64,000 nt of DNA, from assembly GCA_017303635.1 (NCBI GenBank), contig JAFLCG010000002.1:654918-718917 (forward strand), given 5' to 3'. Made by a program: the position numbers and the translations under genes. The DNA comes from Anaerolineae bacterium (GTDB lineage: Bacteria > Chloroflexota > Anaerolineae > Aggregatilineales > Phototrophicaceae). This document shows positions 50,106 to 58,896 of the stretch, piece by piece (the stretch's first letter is position 1; the number at the start of each line of letters is the position of its first letter). A model generated the notes under the pieces. The model was given only the letters and a program-made list of their open reading frames with translations, had not been told where the DNA came from and searched no databases.

Positions 50106-51359
50106 ATGTTTTCCTATTTCCGCACCCATAAGATGGATGCGTACCGGCTGTTCCTGTGGATGGCTGCCGGGAATGCGCTCTTCAGCGCCTTTGTCTTTAG
50201 CGTCATGATGGTCTGGCAGGTGGAGGTGGTCGGTCTGACCCCGCTGCAACTGGTGCTGGTCGGCACCGCGCTGGAAGTGACCATCTTTTTGTTTGAAGTT
50301 CCAACCGGCGTGGTCGCCGATGTCTACAGCCGCCGCCTGTCGCTGATCATCGGCTATGTCATCATAGGCGTGGGCTTTCTGCTCTCCGGGCTGTACGCCA
50401 CCTTTGAGGCCACCCTGCTGGGATCCGCTTTATGGGGTTTGGGTTACACCTTCACCAGCGGTGCCTTGCAGGCCTGGATCACCGATGAAGTCGGAGTCGA
50501 TCAGGCTGGACGGGCTTTTATCCGCAGCGCGCAGCTCGGTCATATCGTTGGCATCGTGGGCGCGTTGATCGCTACGGCGCTCGGCAGCCTGATGCTCAAT
50601 CTACCGATGATCCTCGGCGGCTTGCTCTACATCGCACTGGCGGTCTTCCTGGCATTTGTCATGCCAGAGCACGGCTTCAAACCAGCCCCACGAGAAGAAC
50701 GGAATTCCTTCCAACAGATGGGCAAAACGCTGCTGGAAGGTGGGCGGGCGGTGCGCGGCAGCACCATCCTGCTGGCGATCATGGGTATCGGGCTGTTTGT
50801 GGGTTTGTACAGCGAAGGCTATGACCGCCTGAATACGGCCCATTTGCTCTCGTTTGAACTGCCGATCCTGGGCGGGCTGCAACTTCCATCCGTCGTCTGG
50901 ATCAATCTACTGGGGATTATCGGCGGCTTGCTGGCAACCGCCGCGCTGCAAGTGGTCATGAAGCGCCTTCAAACCGATCACGATGCGGCGCTGGCGCGGG
51001 CCTCCTTTTTCATCAGCGTCGTGATGGTCGGTGGCTTGGTGGCGTTTGCGCTGGCGGGCAACTTTGTCCTGGCAGTCTTGTTCCAATGGGTGATCGGGAT
51101 CACCCGCAACCTGATCGAACCATTGGAATCCAACTGGATCAACCGCCAGATCCAATCCAATGTGCGGGCAACCGTCATTTCGATGCGTGGGCAGGTGGAT
51201 GCAATCGGGCAGATGGCCGGTGGGCCGCCCGTCGGGTTGGTGGGGGAGCGCCTGGGGGTGCGGGCCGCGCTGTTGACCAGCGCCGCCATCCTTAGCCCGA
51301 CGATCTTGTGCTATCGGCTGCTCATCCGGCATCTACGAAGCCGAACTGACGCGTCCTAA
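50106..51359 (+). CDS. Major facilitator superfamily transporter
   Basis: A 417-residue membrane transporter with 12 predicted helices. The MFS signature between helices 2 and 3 reads GVVADVYSRRLSLIIGY, and VPTG precedes it as in drug-efflux MFS_3 members. A long cytoplasmic loop (MPEHGFKPAPREERNSFQQMGKTLLEGGRA) divides the halves. Proton-driven export of a drug or small compound is likely; the substrate is unknown. The start at 50106 is chosen because upstream residues do not resemble an MFS N-terminus. It has a long leader with a hairpin. Confidence 0.85.
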   Translation: MFSYFRTHKMDAYRLFLWMAAGNALFSAFVFSVMMVWQVEVVGLTPLQLVLVGTALEVTIFLFEVPTGVVADVYSRRLSLIIGYVIIGVGFLLSGLYATFEATLLGSALWGLGYTFTSGALQAWITDEVGVDQAGRAFIRSAQLGHIVGIVGALIATALGSLMLNLPMILGGLLYIALAVFLAFVMPEHGFKPAPREERNSFQQMGKTLLEGGRAVRGSTILLAIMGIGLFVGLYSEGYDRLNTAHLLSFELPILGGLQLPSVVWINLLGIIGGLLATAALQVVMKRLQTDHDAALARASFFISVVMVGGLVAFALAGNFVLAVLFQWVIGITRNLIEPLESNWINRQIQSNVRATVISMRGQVDAIGQMAGGPPVGLVGERLGVRAALLTSAAILSPTILCYRLLIRHLRSRTDAS

Positions 51360-51519
51360 AGTCTGAAAAGCGAGTTTATGCAAGGGGATTCACTGAGTCC
51401 CCTTCCTGACTCCAAATCCACCCCATAGCCCAGTAACTTGAGGCTATCTGGCAGTCGCATTCAGGCATCAATCCCGTACAATAGCCGCCTCGACCATGTC
51501 ACCTGCAAAGCGAGCTGTC

Positions 51520-52599
51520 ATGCACGTTGGTTTTATCTATAACATCGCCACGGATGAACTGCTCCGCGAACGCCCGGAGATGACCCTGCGCGACTCCGAT
51601 TCGCCCGAAACGATCAAAGTCGTCACCCAGGCATTGGAGGCGGGCGGGCATCGCGTCACGGGCTACAATGCCGATCAAAAGTTACCCGCTATTCTGGCCC
51701 AAAAACCTTTCGACATTGCCTTTAACATCGCCACCGGGGTCTACGGCGAATCACGGCAGACACACGTCCCGGCCATGCTCGACTATCTGCAAATCCCGCA
51801 TACGGGTCCTGGCGTGCTGGCGGAGGCGCTCTGCCATCACAAACCGCAGGAAAAAATGGTCTTTGTGGGTAATGGCGTGCCGACCGCACCCTTTCAACTC
51901 TTCCTGCGCGGGGATGAACTGCTCAAGCCTGATCTCCAATTTCCGCTGATCTGTAAGCTGACCAGTGAGGGCGCCAGCATGGGGCTGGATTACGACTCGG
52001 TCGTCCATGATGAAGCGGCTCTGCGGAAGAAAGTGGCCTTCCTGCTGGAGGTCTATCAGCAGGGTGTCTTGGTCGAGCAGTACCTGGATGGGCGCGAATT
52101 CACCGTCGGTGTCCTCGGTCATAGTCCGGCTTATGCCCTGCCCGTTGGCGAGCTGCACTTTGGTGGCCCGCTGCGGATTCGCCTGGATGAGATGGAACTC
52201 GACCAGTTTGAGCAGCTCAAGCAGGCGCTGGGTCGCCCCGATCTGGAAATGAGCCACATGGAGAGCGAAACCCGCGCCCCGGCCGATCTACCGCCGGAGA
52301 CTGCCGCCCGCATCCAGCAGATTGCCGTGGATGCTTTTAATGCCCTCGGCTGTAAGGACTGGGCGCGGGTCGATCTGCGTATGGACAGCGCAGGGCAGAT
52401 TTACGTGCTGGAAGTCAACTGCGGCCCCGGCATCGCGCCGGATTACGCCCTGCCCAAGTTAGCCTATGCTGCCGGTTGGAGCTTCGAGCAACTGGTGAAT
52501 ACCATTCTCAACCATGCTATCGAACGCTATCCGCACCTCAGCGGCAAAGATCAGGCCAATCGCTACCAACACTATCTGGGCAGCCTGACGACCGGCTGA
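51520..52599 (+). CDS. ATP-grasp D-alanine--D-alanine ligase-like enzyme
   Basis: A 359-residue ATP-grasp ligase of the Ddl superfamily. It opens MHVGFIYNIATDELLRERP. The central domain has FPLICKLTSEGASMGLD and VLVEQYLDGREFTVGVLG, and the metal/ATP end has ARVDLRMDSAGQIYVLEVNCGPGIAPD. It may ligate amino acids other than D-Ala; the serine/tyrosine pattern of true Ddl is not fully matched. The true start is uncertain: an in-frame ATG lies at 51496, but TACAAT at 51477-51482 would put the transcript start near it, and the conserved fold begins at 51520. Its stop is one base from the convergent EEP gene stop at 52601. Confidence 0.83.
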   Translation: MHVGFIYNIATDELLRERPEMTLRDSDSPETIKVVTQALEAGGHRVTGYNADQKLPAILAQKPFDIAFNIATGVYGESRQTHVPAMLDYLQIPHTGPGVLAEALCHHKPQEKMVFVGNGVPTAPFQLFLRGDELLKPDLQFPLICKLTSEGASMGLDYDSVVHDEAALRKKVAFLLEVYQQGVLVEQYLDGREFTVGVLGHSPAYALPVGELHFGGPLRIRLDEMELDQFEQLKQALGRPDLEMSHMESETRAPADLPPETAARIQQIAVDAFNALGCKDWARVDLRMDSAGQIYVLEVNCGPGIAPDYALPKLAYAAGWSFEQLVNTILNHAIERYPHLSGKDQANRYQHYLGSLTTG

Positions 52600-52600
52600 T

Positions 52601-53431
52601 CTAGCCGTTCAGTTCCAGCACAACGCGCACCGGGCGGTGATCGCTGCCGCCCGAATCCGACCAAACCTGAGCTTCCAGGGCGCGTATCCCGGCGCTGAAA
52701 AAGACGTAATCCAGCCGGATGATCGGGAACGGCAGGCGCGTGGGCAAGCGGGCATTTACCCGGGCCTGCGGATAACGGTAATCTGGATAGGTGAAGCCCG
52801 TCCCAGACCCCACCTCAGCCCACGCATCGGTCAGTACCGCCCGAACTTTGCGGTAATCCGCGCCGAACGGTTCCATATTAAAATCACCCATCAGGATGAC
52901 GGGCGTCGTCTCGGCGGCGATCAGATTGAGCGCAAAATCCAGTTCTTCGCCGCGCGGGGCAATGCTCATGCCAACGCTGCCGGGGCTGGTCGGATGAATG
53001 TTATAGATCGTCAGGGGTATGCCGTTCACATCCACCTGCACACGGAGCAACCGGCGCGGATGCGGCCAATCCTCGGTCGCCACGATAGGCCAGGCGCTCA
53101 TCAAAAACTGCCCGTTATTCGCACCGCCACCCTGTGTATCAGAGGTATAGGGGTAGCGGGTAGCGAACTCTACCTTCAGGCGACCGTAGAGTTCCGTGCT
53201 CACTTCCTGCAGGTTGACGATATTCGCATCCGCATCCCGGATCACCTGGATCATCGGTTCAAATTCGACCGCTTCCAAATGCGTGTTGTAGGTCAGAACC
53301 GTTATTTGCTGCACGTTGGCATTCCCTCCTGGTAGCCCTGCGCCCAGGATCGCCAGCAGCGCACTCAACACCAATCCAAGCACAGTCACCACGCTGGCGC
53401 AGCCACCGTTGGAAGCCGTATCCATATTCAT
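52601..53431 (-). CDS. Membrane-anchored endonuclease/exonuclease/phosphatase family protein
   Basis: A 276-residue EEP-family enzyme. An N-terminal hydrophobic segment ([22 protein letters not shown]) anchors or exports it. The metal-dependent core has [18 protein letters not shown] (metal Glu), GDFNMEPF (catalytic Asp-Phe-Asn) and a closing [13 protein letters not shown]. Members cleave phosphodiester or phosphomonoester bonds in nucleic acids, lipids or inositol phosphates. The start overlaps the stop of the tryptophan dioxygenase gene (ATGA), so translation is coupled. The outside location suggests a role in phosphate scavenging or extracellular DNA or phospholipid breakdown. Confidence 0.87.
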   Translation of the reverse strand: MNMDTASNGGCASVVTVLGLVLSALLAILGAGLPGGNANVQQITVLTYNTHLEAVEFEPMIQVIRDADANIVNLQEVSTELYGRLKVEFATRYPYTSDTQGGGANNGQFLMSAWPIVATEDWPHPRRLLRVQVDVNGIPLTIYNIHPTSPGSVGMSIAPRGEELDFALNLIAAETTPVILMGDFNMEPFGADYRKVRAVLTDAWAEVGSGTGFTYPDYRYPQARVNARLPTRLPFPIIRLDYVFFSAGIRALEAQVWSDSGGSDHRPVRVVLELNG

Positions 53432-54258
53432 AGGTGCGTTCTCACATTCCACAATTCAGGGAAGAGGCGGGTATCCAGCACATGCCGCAGGTAGTAGGTT
53501 CCAGCCGTACCCCCGGTGCCGCGCTTGTAACCAATCACGCGCTCTACCGTGGTCAAATGGCGGAAGCGCCACTGCCGGAAGGCATCTTCGAGATCGACCA
53601 GTTCTTCCGCCAGTTCGTACAGCTCCCACTGGGATTCCGGCTGCTGGTAGATCGCCAACCAGGCAGCTTCGACACTGGCATCATAGGCATAAGGCTGTGA
53701 CCAATCCCGGTCGAGCACAGAGGGATTGATGGAATGCCCCTTCCGCGCCAGCAACCGTACGGCTTCGTCATAGAGTGAGGGCACATTTAATTCGGCATCT
53801 ACCTGCTCGAAGACCGGGGGATTATGCCGGTGTGGGCGCATCATGACTTCCTGTTTATTGCCCATGATGAATTCGATCAGGCGGTACTGATGCGATTGAA
53901 AGCCGGATGAGTTCTTGAGATACGGGCGAATGGCGCTGTATTCGCTGGGGGTCAGGGTCGCCAGCACGTCCCAGGACGTGACCAGCTGCGCCATAATGCG
54001 TGCCACCCGTTCCAGCATTTTGAAGGCCGGCGGCAGGGCATCCTGCTGAATCTGTTGGCGGGCCGCCTGGAGTTCATGCAGCATCAGCTTCATCCATAAT
54101 TCGCTGGTCTGGTGCTGAATGATGAACAGCATTTCATTGTGGTCCGGCGAGAGGGGGTGCTGGGCAGTCAGCAGACTATCCAGCGCCAGATAGTCACCGT
54201 AGCTCATATCGTCGGTGAAGTCGAGTTTAGCACCGTCCAGCGGTGGGGTGGTGGTCAT
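53428..54258 (-). CDS. kynA: Tryptophan 2,3-dioxygenase
   Basis: A 276-residue heme enzyme that opens the tryptophan indole ring to N-formylkynurenine. Typical segments: [37 protein letters not shown] (distal His region), [19 protein letters not shown], and the heme-ligand region [26 protein letters not shown]. Full length for the family. GAGGA lies 8 nt before the start. No kynureninase or formamidase gene lies beside it; only an EEP-family gene overlaps its stop. It may act in NAD synthesis or tryptophan breakdown. Confidence 0.95.
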   Translation of the reverse strand: MTTTPPLDGAKLDFTDDMSYGDYLALDSLLTAQHPLSPDHNEMLFIIQHQTSELWMKLMLHELQAARQQIQQDALPPAFKMLERVARIMAQLVTSWDVLATLTPSEYSAIRPYLKNSSGFQSHQYRLIEFIMGNKQEVMMRPHRHNPPVFEQVDAELNVPSLYDEAVRLLARKGHSINPSVLDRDWSQPYAYDASVEAAWLAIYQQPESQWELYELAEELVDLEDAFRQWRFRHLTTVERVIGYKRGTGGTAGTYYLRHVLDTRLFPELWNVRTHL

Positions 54259-54868
54259 GGGGATATCCTCAAGAAAAACAATAGCGTCACGCTAACTAGA
54301 ACTGTACTTCAGCTTTCACACAGCGCGGTAAAAGGTTTCGTCTTCACCGGACTCATGACGCAACTTCAGATGGTCGGTGAGGAAGGGTGAGAAAGCGTAC
54401 CGGCACGCCGTGGATCAATCATCAACCTTCAATAGGCATGATTCAATCCTCACTACAGTCGTTTTCCTGGGACCTCTGGCGACGTGGTTTTGATGGATTT
54501 GCCCGATGAACGAATGAAGGCCGGGTGCATTCGGAACGGCGGGTGAAATCCCGTCAAAAATCAAAATCGGAACAAATGTTCCGTTTTCTCACTCAATGTG
54601 TGCTAACCTGAGTTTGATTCCGCCATCATCCAGAGTTTCACCCGCTCTGGCGCTGTTGGGCAAAATCGGGAGTCAAATCTGTCCATTGTGTCCAATCTGT
54701 CCAGAATAAGCGGAGGTTCCACCGCCAGAGCCGATGAAGACGAGTCGCGTAGCGTCAGCCCATCCCATGTGTTACAGTGCTAGATTAAAACACTCAATCA
54801 GCCCGACTTTTTCCGGCTGATTGCTGGAAGCTGGCGGCGGATAGCCACACAAATTAGGAGCGTACATC
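54259..54868. other. Hairpin-rich gene-free region before fabI
   Basis: 610 nt with no gene. It holds several hairpins: CGGAACA-AA-TGTTCCG (54568-54583, followed by TTTTCTC and matching GAAC-N4-GTTC of LexA-like boxes), CCAGAG...CTCTGG (54630-54650), GCGG...CCGC (54710-54725), and CAATCAGCC...GGCTGATTG (54795-54823) in the fabI leader. A direct repeat of (A/C)AATCTGTCC lies near 54675-54702. A structured RNA or regulatory region is possible; no known riboswitch motif was recognised. Confidence 0.4.
54795..54823 (+). promoter_or_regulatory. Stem-loop in fabI leader
   Basis: CAATCAGCC (54795-54803) and GGCTGATTG (54815-54823), 9-bp perfect, with an 11-nt loop containing TTTTT. It lies 46 nt before the FabI start, so it may be an operator or a leader hairpin. 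Confidence 0.45.
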
Positions 54869-55675
54869 ATGGGAATGCTGGACGGTAAAATTGCCCTGGT
54901 TTTTGGGCTGGCAAACAAGAACTCAATTGCCTGGGGGATCATCAAGAAGCTCCATGCTGAGGGGGCGACCATCCTGCTCAGTTACGTGGGCGAGATTATG
55001 GAAAAGCGCGTCATGCCCCTGGCGGAGGAAATCGGCTGCACCTTCGTCGAACCCGCCGATGTGAGCAAAGATGACGAACTGGATGTCCTCTTCGCCAAAG
55101 TGCAGGAACGTTACGGTCGGCTGGATATACTGGTGCATTCAGTAGCCTTTGGCCCGCGGGAGGATCTGGGTGGGCGCTTTGTGGACATCAGCCGGGAAGG
55201 GTTTAAGCTCTCGCTGGACATCAGTGCCTACAGCCTGATCGCGCTGGCAAAACGTTCTGAACCCCTGATGACCGACGGCGGCAGCATCATGAGCCTGACC
55301 TACTACGCTGCCGAAAAGGTCATGCCCAAGTACAACGTCATGGCGATTGCCAAAGCCGCCCTGGAAGCCATCACCCGTTATCTGGCGGCTGACCTGGGAC
55401 CAAAAGGGATCCGCGTCAATACCATCAGCGCCGGGCCGATCAAGACTCTGGCCGCGGCTGGTGTGCCGGGCATCCGGACCATGCTGAAGTACAACGAAAA
55501 AGCCTCCCCGCTGCGGGCTAACGTCACGCAGGAAGAAGTAGGCGACACGGCTTTATACCTGGCCTCCGACCTCAGCCGCAAAGTCACCGGGGAAACCATC
55601 CACGTCGATAGTGGCTATCACGTCCTCGGCCTGACCGCCAGCGAAGAGGATATGAAGGAATTTATGGCGGACTAG
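54869..55675 (+). CDS. fabI: Enoyl-ACP reductase (NADH) FabI
   Basis: A 268-residue reductase that completes each round of fatty acid elongation by reducing enoyl-ACP. It has the modified FabI cofactor motif LVFGLANKNSIAWGI, SVAFGPREDLGGRF, the catalytic Y155-x6-K162 pair (YNVMAIAK) and AGPIKTLAAAGVPG, the substrate loop and triclosan-site region. It ends after DSGYHVLGL. AGGAG precedes the ATG. It stands alone on the strand, with a strong terminator just after, so it is probably a single-gene unit. Confidence 0.95.
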   Translation: MGMLDGKIALVFGLANKNSIAWGIIKKLHAEGATILLSYVGEIMEKRVMPLAEEIGCTFVEPADVSKDDELDVLFAKVQERYGRLDILVHSVAFGPREDLGGRFVDISREGFKLSLDISAYSLIALAKRSEPLMTDGGSIMSLTYYAAEKVMPKYNVMAIAKAALEAITRYLAADLGPKGIRVNTISAGPIKTLAAAGVPGIRTMLKYNEKASPLRANVTQEEVGDTALYLASDLSRKVTGETIHVDSGYHVLGLTASEEDMKEFMAD

Positions 55676-55684
55676 CACGATCCG

Positions 55685-55713
55685 GAGAGGGCGGATATTC
55701 CACCCGCCCTCTC
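55685..55713 (+). terminator. Terminator after fabI
   Basis: GAGAGGGCGG (55685-55694) pairs perfectly with CCGCCCTCTC (55704-55713), with a 9-nt loop, followed by TTCATG. It ends the fabI transcript. Confidence 0.82.
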
Positions 55714-55893
55714 TTCATGAATGCAGCCTCAACCGCCGATAAGCCTCAGATAAATCGGGCGTAGGGTAATCTTTAAGCCTGATTTATAGCGTTTCAAGTA
55801 ATCACCCACCTTCAAGCCATATCTTTCTCGCCAATGGGTGGCAGCAGTTGCCACTCACTATCGATCAAGACAATACATGGTGGAGGATTACTG

Positions 55894-57003
55894 ATGAAAC
55901 GTCGTTTGGTTCTTGCGCTGGCTTTGCTGGCGCTCCTCGTTGGTCTGGTTCCGATGGTCAGCGCAGGGGAGACTCCAGTCGCCCGCATCCGCGTAGCGCA
56001 CTTCTCCCCGGATACCCCAGCAGTCGAAATTTTCCTGAATGGTGCTGCCAGCGGCATTCAAACCCTCGGCTTCGGAGCCATCTCCGGCTGGGTGGAAGTG
56101 CCGGCTGGTCGTGCAGTCGTGGCGGTTGCCCCGGCAGGTGCCGGCATTGAGGCCGCAGCCATTGGCCCGGCTGCCTTTAATCTCCGAGCAGGTTCCTGGA
56201 CCACCATCGCCGCGATCGGTTCCCTCAGTGCGGGCACGCTGACTGCGGCAACCGTTGGGGAAGATTATCGCCCCCTGACCGCCGGAAATTCCCGTGTGAC
56301 GGTGTTCCACGGCATTGAAGATGCCCCAGCAGTGGATGTGATCACCCCGGATGGCACCCAGGTCGTGAGTGGTTTGGCCTTTGGTCGCTCGGCCACCGTG
56401 ACAGTTCCTTCTGGTGTGTATGACCTGCGCGTGGTTCCGGCGGGTGCGACCAGCCCCGTTGTGATCAATCTGGCCGGTACAAATCTGGAAAGCGCCACCT
56501 ATTACTTTGTGGCCGCCACGAACAAATTGGCTGCGCCGCAGGTCGCCCTCAGCGCGGTTCCGCTGAACGTCGCCGCCCCGCTGATCCGTGATGAAGCGCC
56601 CACTCACACCATCGCTCAGATCGCCGTGGCTACACCCAACCTGAGCACCCTGGTGACCGCGTTGCAAACCGCTGGACTGGTCGATACCTTCAACGGTGCC
56701 GGTAAGTTCACCGTCTTTGCCCCGACCAACGCCGCTTTTGCAGCCCTGCCCGCTGGCACGCTGGAAGCCGTACTGGCTGACAAGGCCCTCCTGACCAGCA
56801 TCCTGACCTATCATGTGGTGGCTGGTGAAGCCCGTGCCAGTGATGTGGTCGCCGTCTCCGGCCTGAATACGCTGAATGGGCGAGTGACGGTCGAAGTGCG
56901 CGATGGCAGCGTCTTCCTGAATGGCAACGTCCAGATCATCACCACCGATATTCTGGCAACCAACGGTGTCATCCACCTGATCGACGCGGTGCTGATCCCG
57001 TAG
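55894..57003 (+). CDS. Secreted DUF4397-fasciclin adhesion-like protein
   Basis: A 369-residue exported protein. A signal peptide (RRLVLALALLALLVGLVPMVSA) is followed by a DUF4397 beta-sandwich region with two related halves (ARIRVAHFSPDTPAVEIFLNG and SRVTVFHGIEDAPAVDVI). The last 135 residues are a fasciclin domain: TIAQIAVATPNLSTLVTAL, FTVFAPTNAAFAALP, LTYHVVAGEARASDV and GVIHLIDAVLIP. Fasciclin domains mediate cell adhesion. GGAGG lies before the ATG. There is no sorting signal, so attachment is unclear. A terminator follows at 57027. Confidence 0.9.
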   Translation: MKRRLVLALALLALLVGLVPMVSAGETPVARIRVAHFSPDTPAVEIFLNGAASGIQTLGFGAISGWVEVPAGRAVVAVAPAGAGIEAAAIGPAAFNLRAGSWTTIAAIGSLSAGTLTAATVGEDYRPLTAGNSRVTVFHGIEDAPAVDVITPDGTQVVSGLAFGRSATVTVPSGVYDLRVVPAGATSPVVINLAGTNLESATYYFVAATNKLAAPQVALSAVPLNVAAPLIRDEAPTHTIAQIAVATPNLSTLVTALQTAGLVDTFNGAGKFTVFAPTNAAFAALPAGTLEAVLADKALLTSILTYHVVAGEARASDVVAVSGLNTLNGRVTVEVRDGSVFLNGNVQIITTDILATNGVIHLIDAVLIP

Positions 57004-57026
57004 TACAAAGCTAGACTGGTACGATC

Positions 57027-57060
57027 AGAGTCGGGGTGCGTGTCCACACACCCCGACTCT
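57027..57060 (+). terminator. Terminator after fasciclin gene
   Basis: Perfect 12-bp arms AGAGTCGGGGTG (57027-57038) and CACCCCGACTCT (57049-57060), followed by TTACTTTG. Confidence 0.85.
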
Positions 57061-57075
57061 TACTTTGTGCCAACC

Positions 57076-57104
57076 TTAACAAGCGTCCGGCTTTGGGGTA
57101 TCAT
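57076..57104 (+). promoter_or_regulatory. Sigma-70-like promoter
   Basis: TTAACA (57076-57081), 17 bp, TATCAT (57099-57104), leading to the gene at 57149 with a leader of about 38 nt. It lies immediately after the fasciclin terminator. Confidence 0.7.
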
Positions 57105-57148
57105 GACGCGGCTTTCAACAACACCTTTTGCCGGAGATCTGTTTAAGC

Positions 57149-58630
57149 ATGGATAAATCCACCAAGCGGGTGACCATTACGCTGGGCGTGCTGATGATCA
57201 TTGCGATTCTAGCCAGCACCTTCGTCCCGCTGTTCACCAATAATCTGAATAATCCCCAGGCTGTCACCCCGACCCCCTTCCCCACGGCTACGGTTCCCGC
57301 CCCGGTCGCTGATCTGACCGCCATCCGTTTTGACCAAACCTACCTGCATCCGACGGGACTCTTCACCGTCGCGCAGCCCACTGGTTGGAACCCCACCCAG
57401 CCGTCGTCGGCACCCGATAATGCCGAAATCACATTCAACAATCCAAATCAGTTGAGCGTCATCCAGGTGGCCGTCAGCCAGCCTGGCGTGCCGATCACGA
57501 CTCTGGATGAGCTGGACGCGCTCTACAACCGGGATACGCTGGACAGCACCTGGACGAATTACCGCCGCAATCCGGATTTCCAGCTTCAGAGTGCAGATCC
57601 CCGCGTGGGTCAATACTACCGGGAAACTGCCCGCGAACGGATTGATGACCGCCTGCAAATTGACTTTGAAGTGCAGGATAATGCCCGCCGTACTTACGTC
57701 GCTCGACAGGTGAGCTGGTTTGATGCCAACTACACCTACAGCGTGCGCGTGGTGACCCTCAACAATGATATTCCCACCCTGCGCTACATGGTGGAAAACC
57801 TTACCCCGACCCTGCGGGTGAACCCGGAATTCATCGGTGCCCCGCTGGACTGGCAAGCTTACTTTGACCCGATCACCCGCTATGTGATCCGTTACCCGGC
57901 TGGCTGGACGCAGACTGATGGCAGCGCTGGCCGCCCGAACAGCTTCAGTGGCCCGGCCAATGGCATTCCTGCCGTGCTGCGGGTGGAGTCGCAGGCTGGT
58001 GTGAGCGTGGCCGATGAAGCCGCTGCCCAGGCTTTCGTGCAGGCGCTGCGTCCTGACCTGACCATCCAGAGCGTTCAGGCGATCACGCGGGGTAATTTGA
58101 ATGGCTTCAACGTAGCCTATCAGCAGCCGACCGTTGATGGTGCGGATGAAAGCGGTTTGGTCACGTTGTTGAATGGCCCGGCAGGTGCGCTCGCAATCGC
58201 CAACTTCCGCGTCTCAACCCCTGGCATTGACCTGAACAGTGCTGAAGCGGCCACCGCCTACAGCGATATCGTCAACAGTTCAGCCAGCTTCCAGTACCTG
58301 ACTGAGATCAACATTCCGACGCCGACGCCTGCACCGACCAATACGCCGCTGCCGCCGAGCGCCACCCCGGTTGCTTCCAACACACCGGAACCCACTGCAA
58401 CCTTCACGGCGACCAATACGCCGGTACCGAGCAACACCCCGGTGCCGCCAACCGCGACTGCCACGGATGTACCGCCGACCAATACGCCGGTACCGAGCAA
58501 TACACCCGTACCGCCAACCGCGACCAACACCGAAGTTCCGCCTACGGCGACCGCTACGGATGTGCCGCCCAGTAACACGCCGGTGCCGCCGACCCGGACA
58601 CCGCGAGCTACGGCGACCGCTACGCCGTAA
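57149..58630 (+). CDS. Surface protein with PsbP-like modules and TNTPVP stalk
   Basis: A 493-residue protein. Residues 5-30 form one membrane helix (VTITLGVLMIIAILASTFVPL) that anchors or exports it. Two PsbP/Mog1-like alpha-beta modules follow: one around FTVAQPTGWNPTQP (70-225) and one around YVIRYPAGWTQTDG (240-385). The last 100 residues are a low-complexity Pro/Thr/Asn stalk of TNTPVPSNTPVPP repeats, common in Chloroflexota surface proteins. The stalk is at the free end, so it may be glycosylated or span the wall outward. GGAG lies 12 nt before the ATG. Function unknown. Confidence 0.72.
   Translation: MDKSTKRVTITLGVLMIIAILASTFVPLFTNNLNNPQAVTPTPFPTATVPAPVADLTAIRFDQTYLHPTGLFTVAQPTGWNPTQPSSAPDNAEITFNNPNQLSVIQVAVSQPGVPITTLDELDALYNRDTLDSTWTNYRRNPDFQLQSADPRVGQYYRETARERIDDRLQIDFEVQDNARRTYVARQVSWFDANYTYSVRVVTLNNDIPTLRYMVENLTPTLRVNPEFIGAPLDWQAYFDPITRYVIRYPAGWTQTDGSAGRPNSFSGPANGIPAVLRVESQAGVSVADEAAAQAFVQALRPDLTIQSVQAITRGNLNGFNVAYQQPTVDGADESGLVTLLNGPAGALAIANFRVSTPGIDLNSAEAATAYSDIVNSSASFQYLTEINIPTPTPAPTNTPLPPSATPVASNTPEPTATFTATNTPVPSNTPVPPTATATDVPPTNTPVPSNTPVPPTATNTEVPPTATATDVPPSNTPVPPTRTPRATATATP
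58311..58626 (+). repeat. TNTPVP coding repeat
   Basis: A run of near-repeated ACGCCGGTRCCG-type units (threonine, proline, valine and asparagine codons) encodes the stalk of the surface protein. Such tracts change length easily by slippage. Confidence 0.7.
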
Positions 58631-58656
58631 CGCACTAAGACCTGTTCAAGAAGCGC

Positions 58657-58691
58657 ACAAAGGACGGAAGCCTATTCCGTCCTTTGTTGTT
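58657..58691 (+). terminator. Terminator after stalk protein
   Basis: Perfect 12-bp arms ACAAAGGACGGA (58657-58668) and TCCGTCCTTTGT (58676-58687) with a 7-nt loop and TGTTTTC after. Confidence 0.88.
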
Positions 58692-58782
58692 TTCTAACCG
58701 GGGTACAAGCACTCTGCCATGCTTGGCTGTTACCCCGGAATTGCTCAATCTGCATTTCAGCTTAATCCCCGCTAAATTCATC

Positions 58783-58810
58783 TTGCGTGGGGGGAATTTT
58801 GCGGTATCTT
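58783..58810 (+). promoter_or_regulatory. Sigma-70-like promoter of pot cluster
   Basis: TTGCGT (58783-58788), 16 bp, TATCTT (58805-58810). It precedes the PotD-like gene at 58897 by about 85 nt. Confidence 0.55.
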
Positions 58811-58896
58811 TCCCCTCGATGGACTGCAAACATCCGTCAGCGGCAGCAGCCCCTCGATGTGTTCACCCGATTAGCGAAAATAGAGGAGAAAACGGA

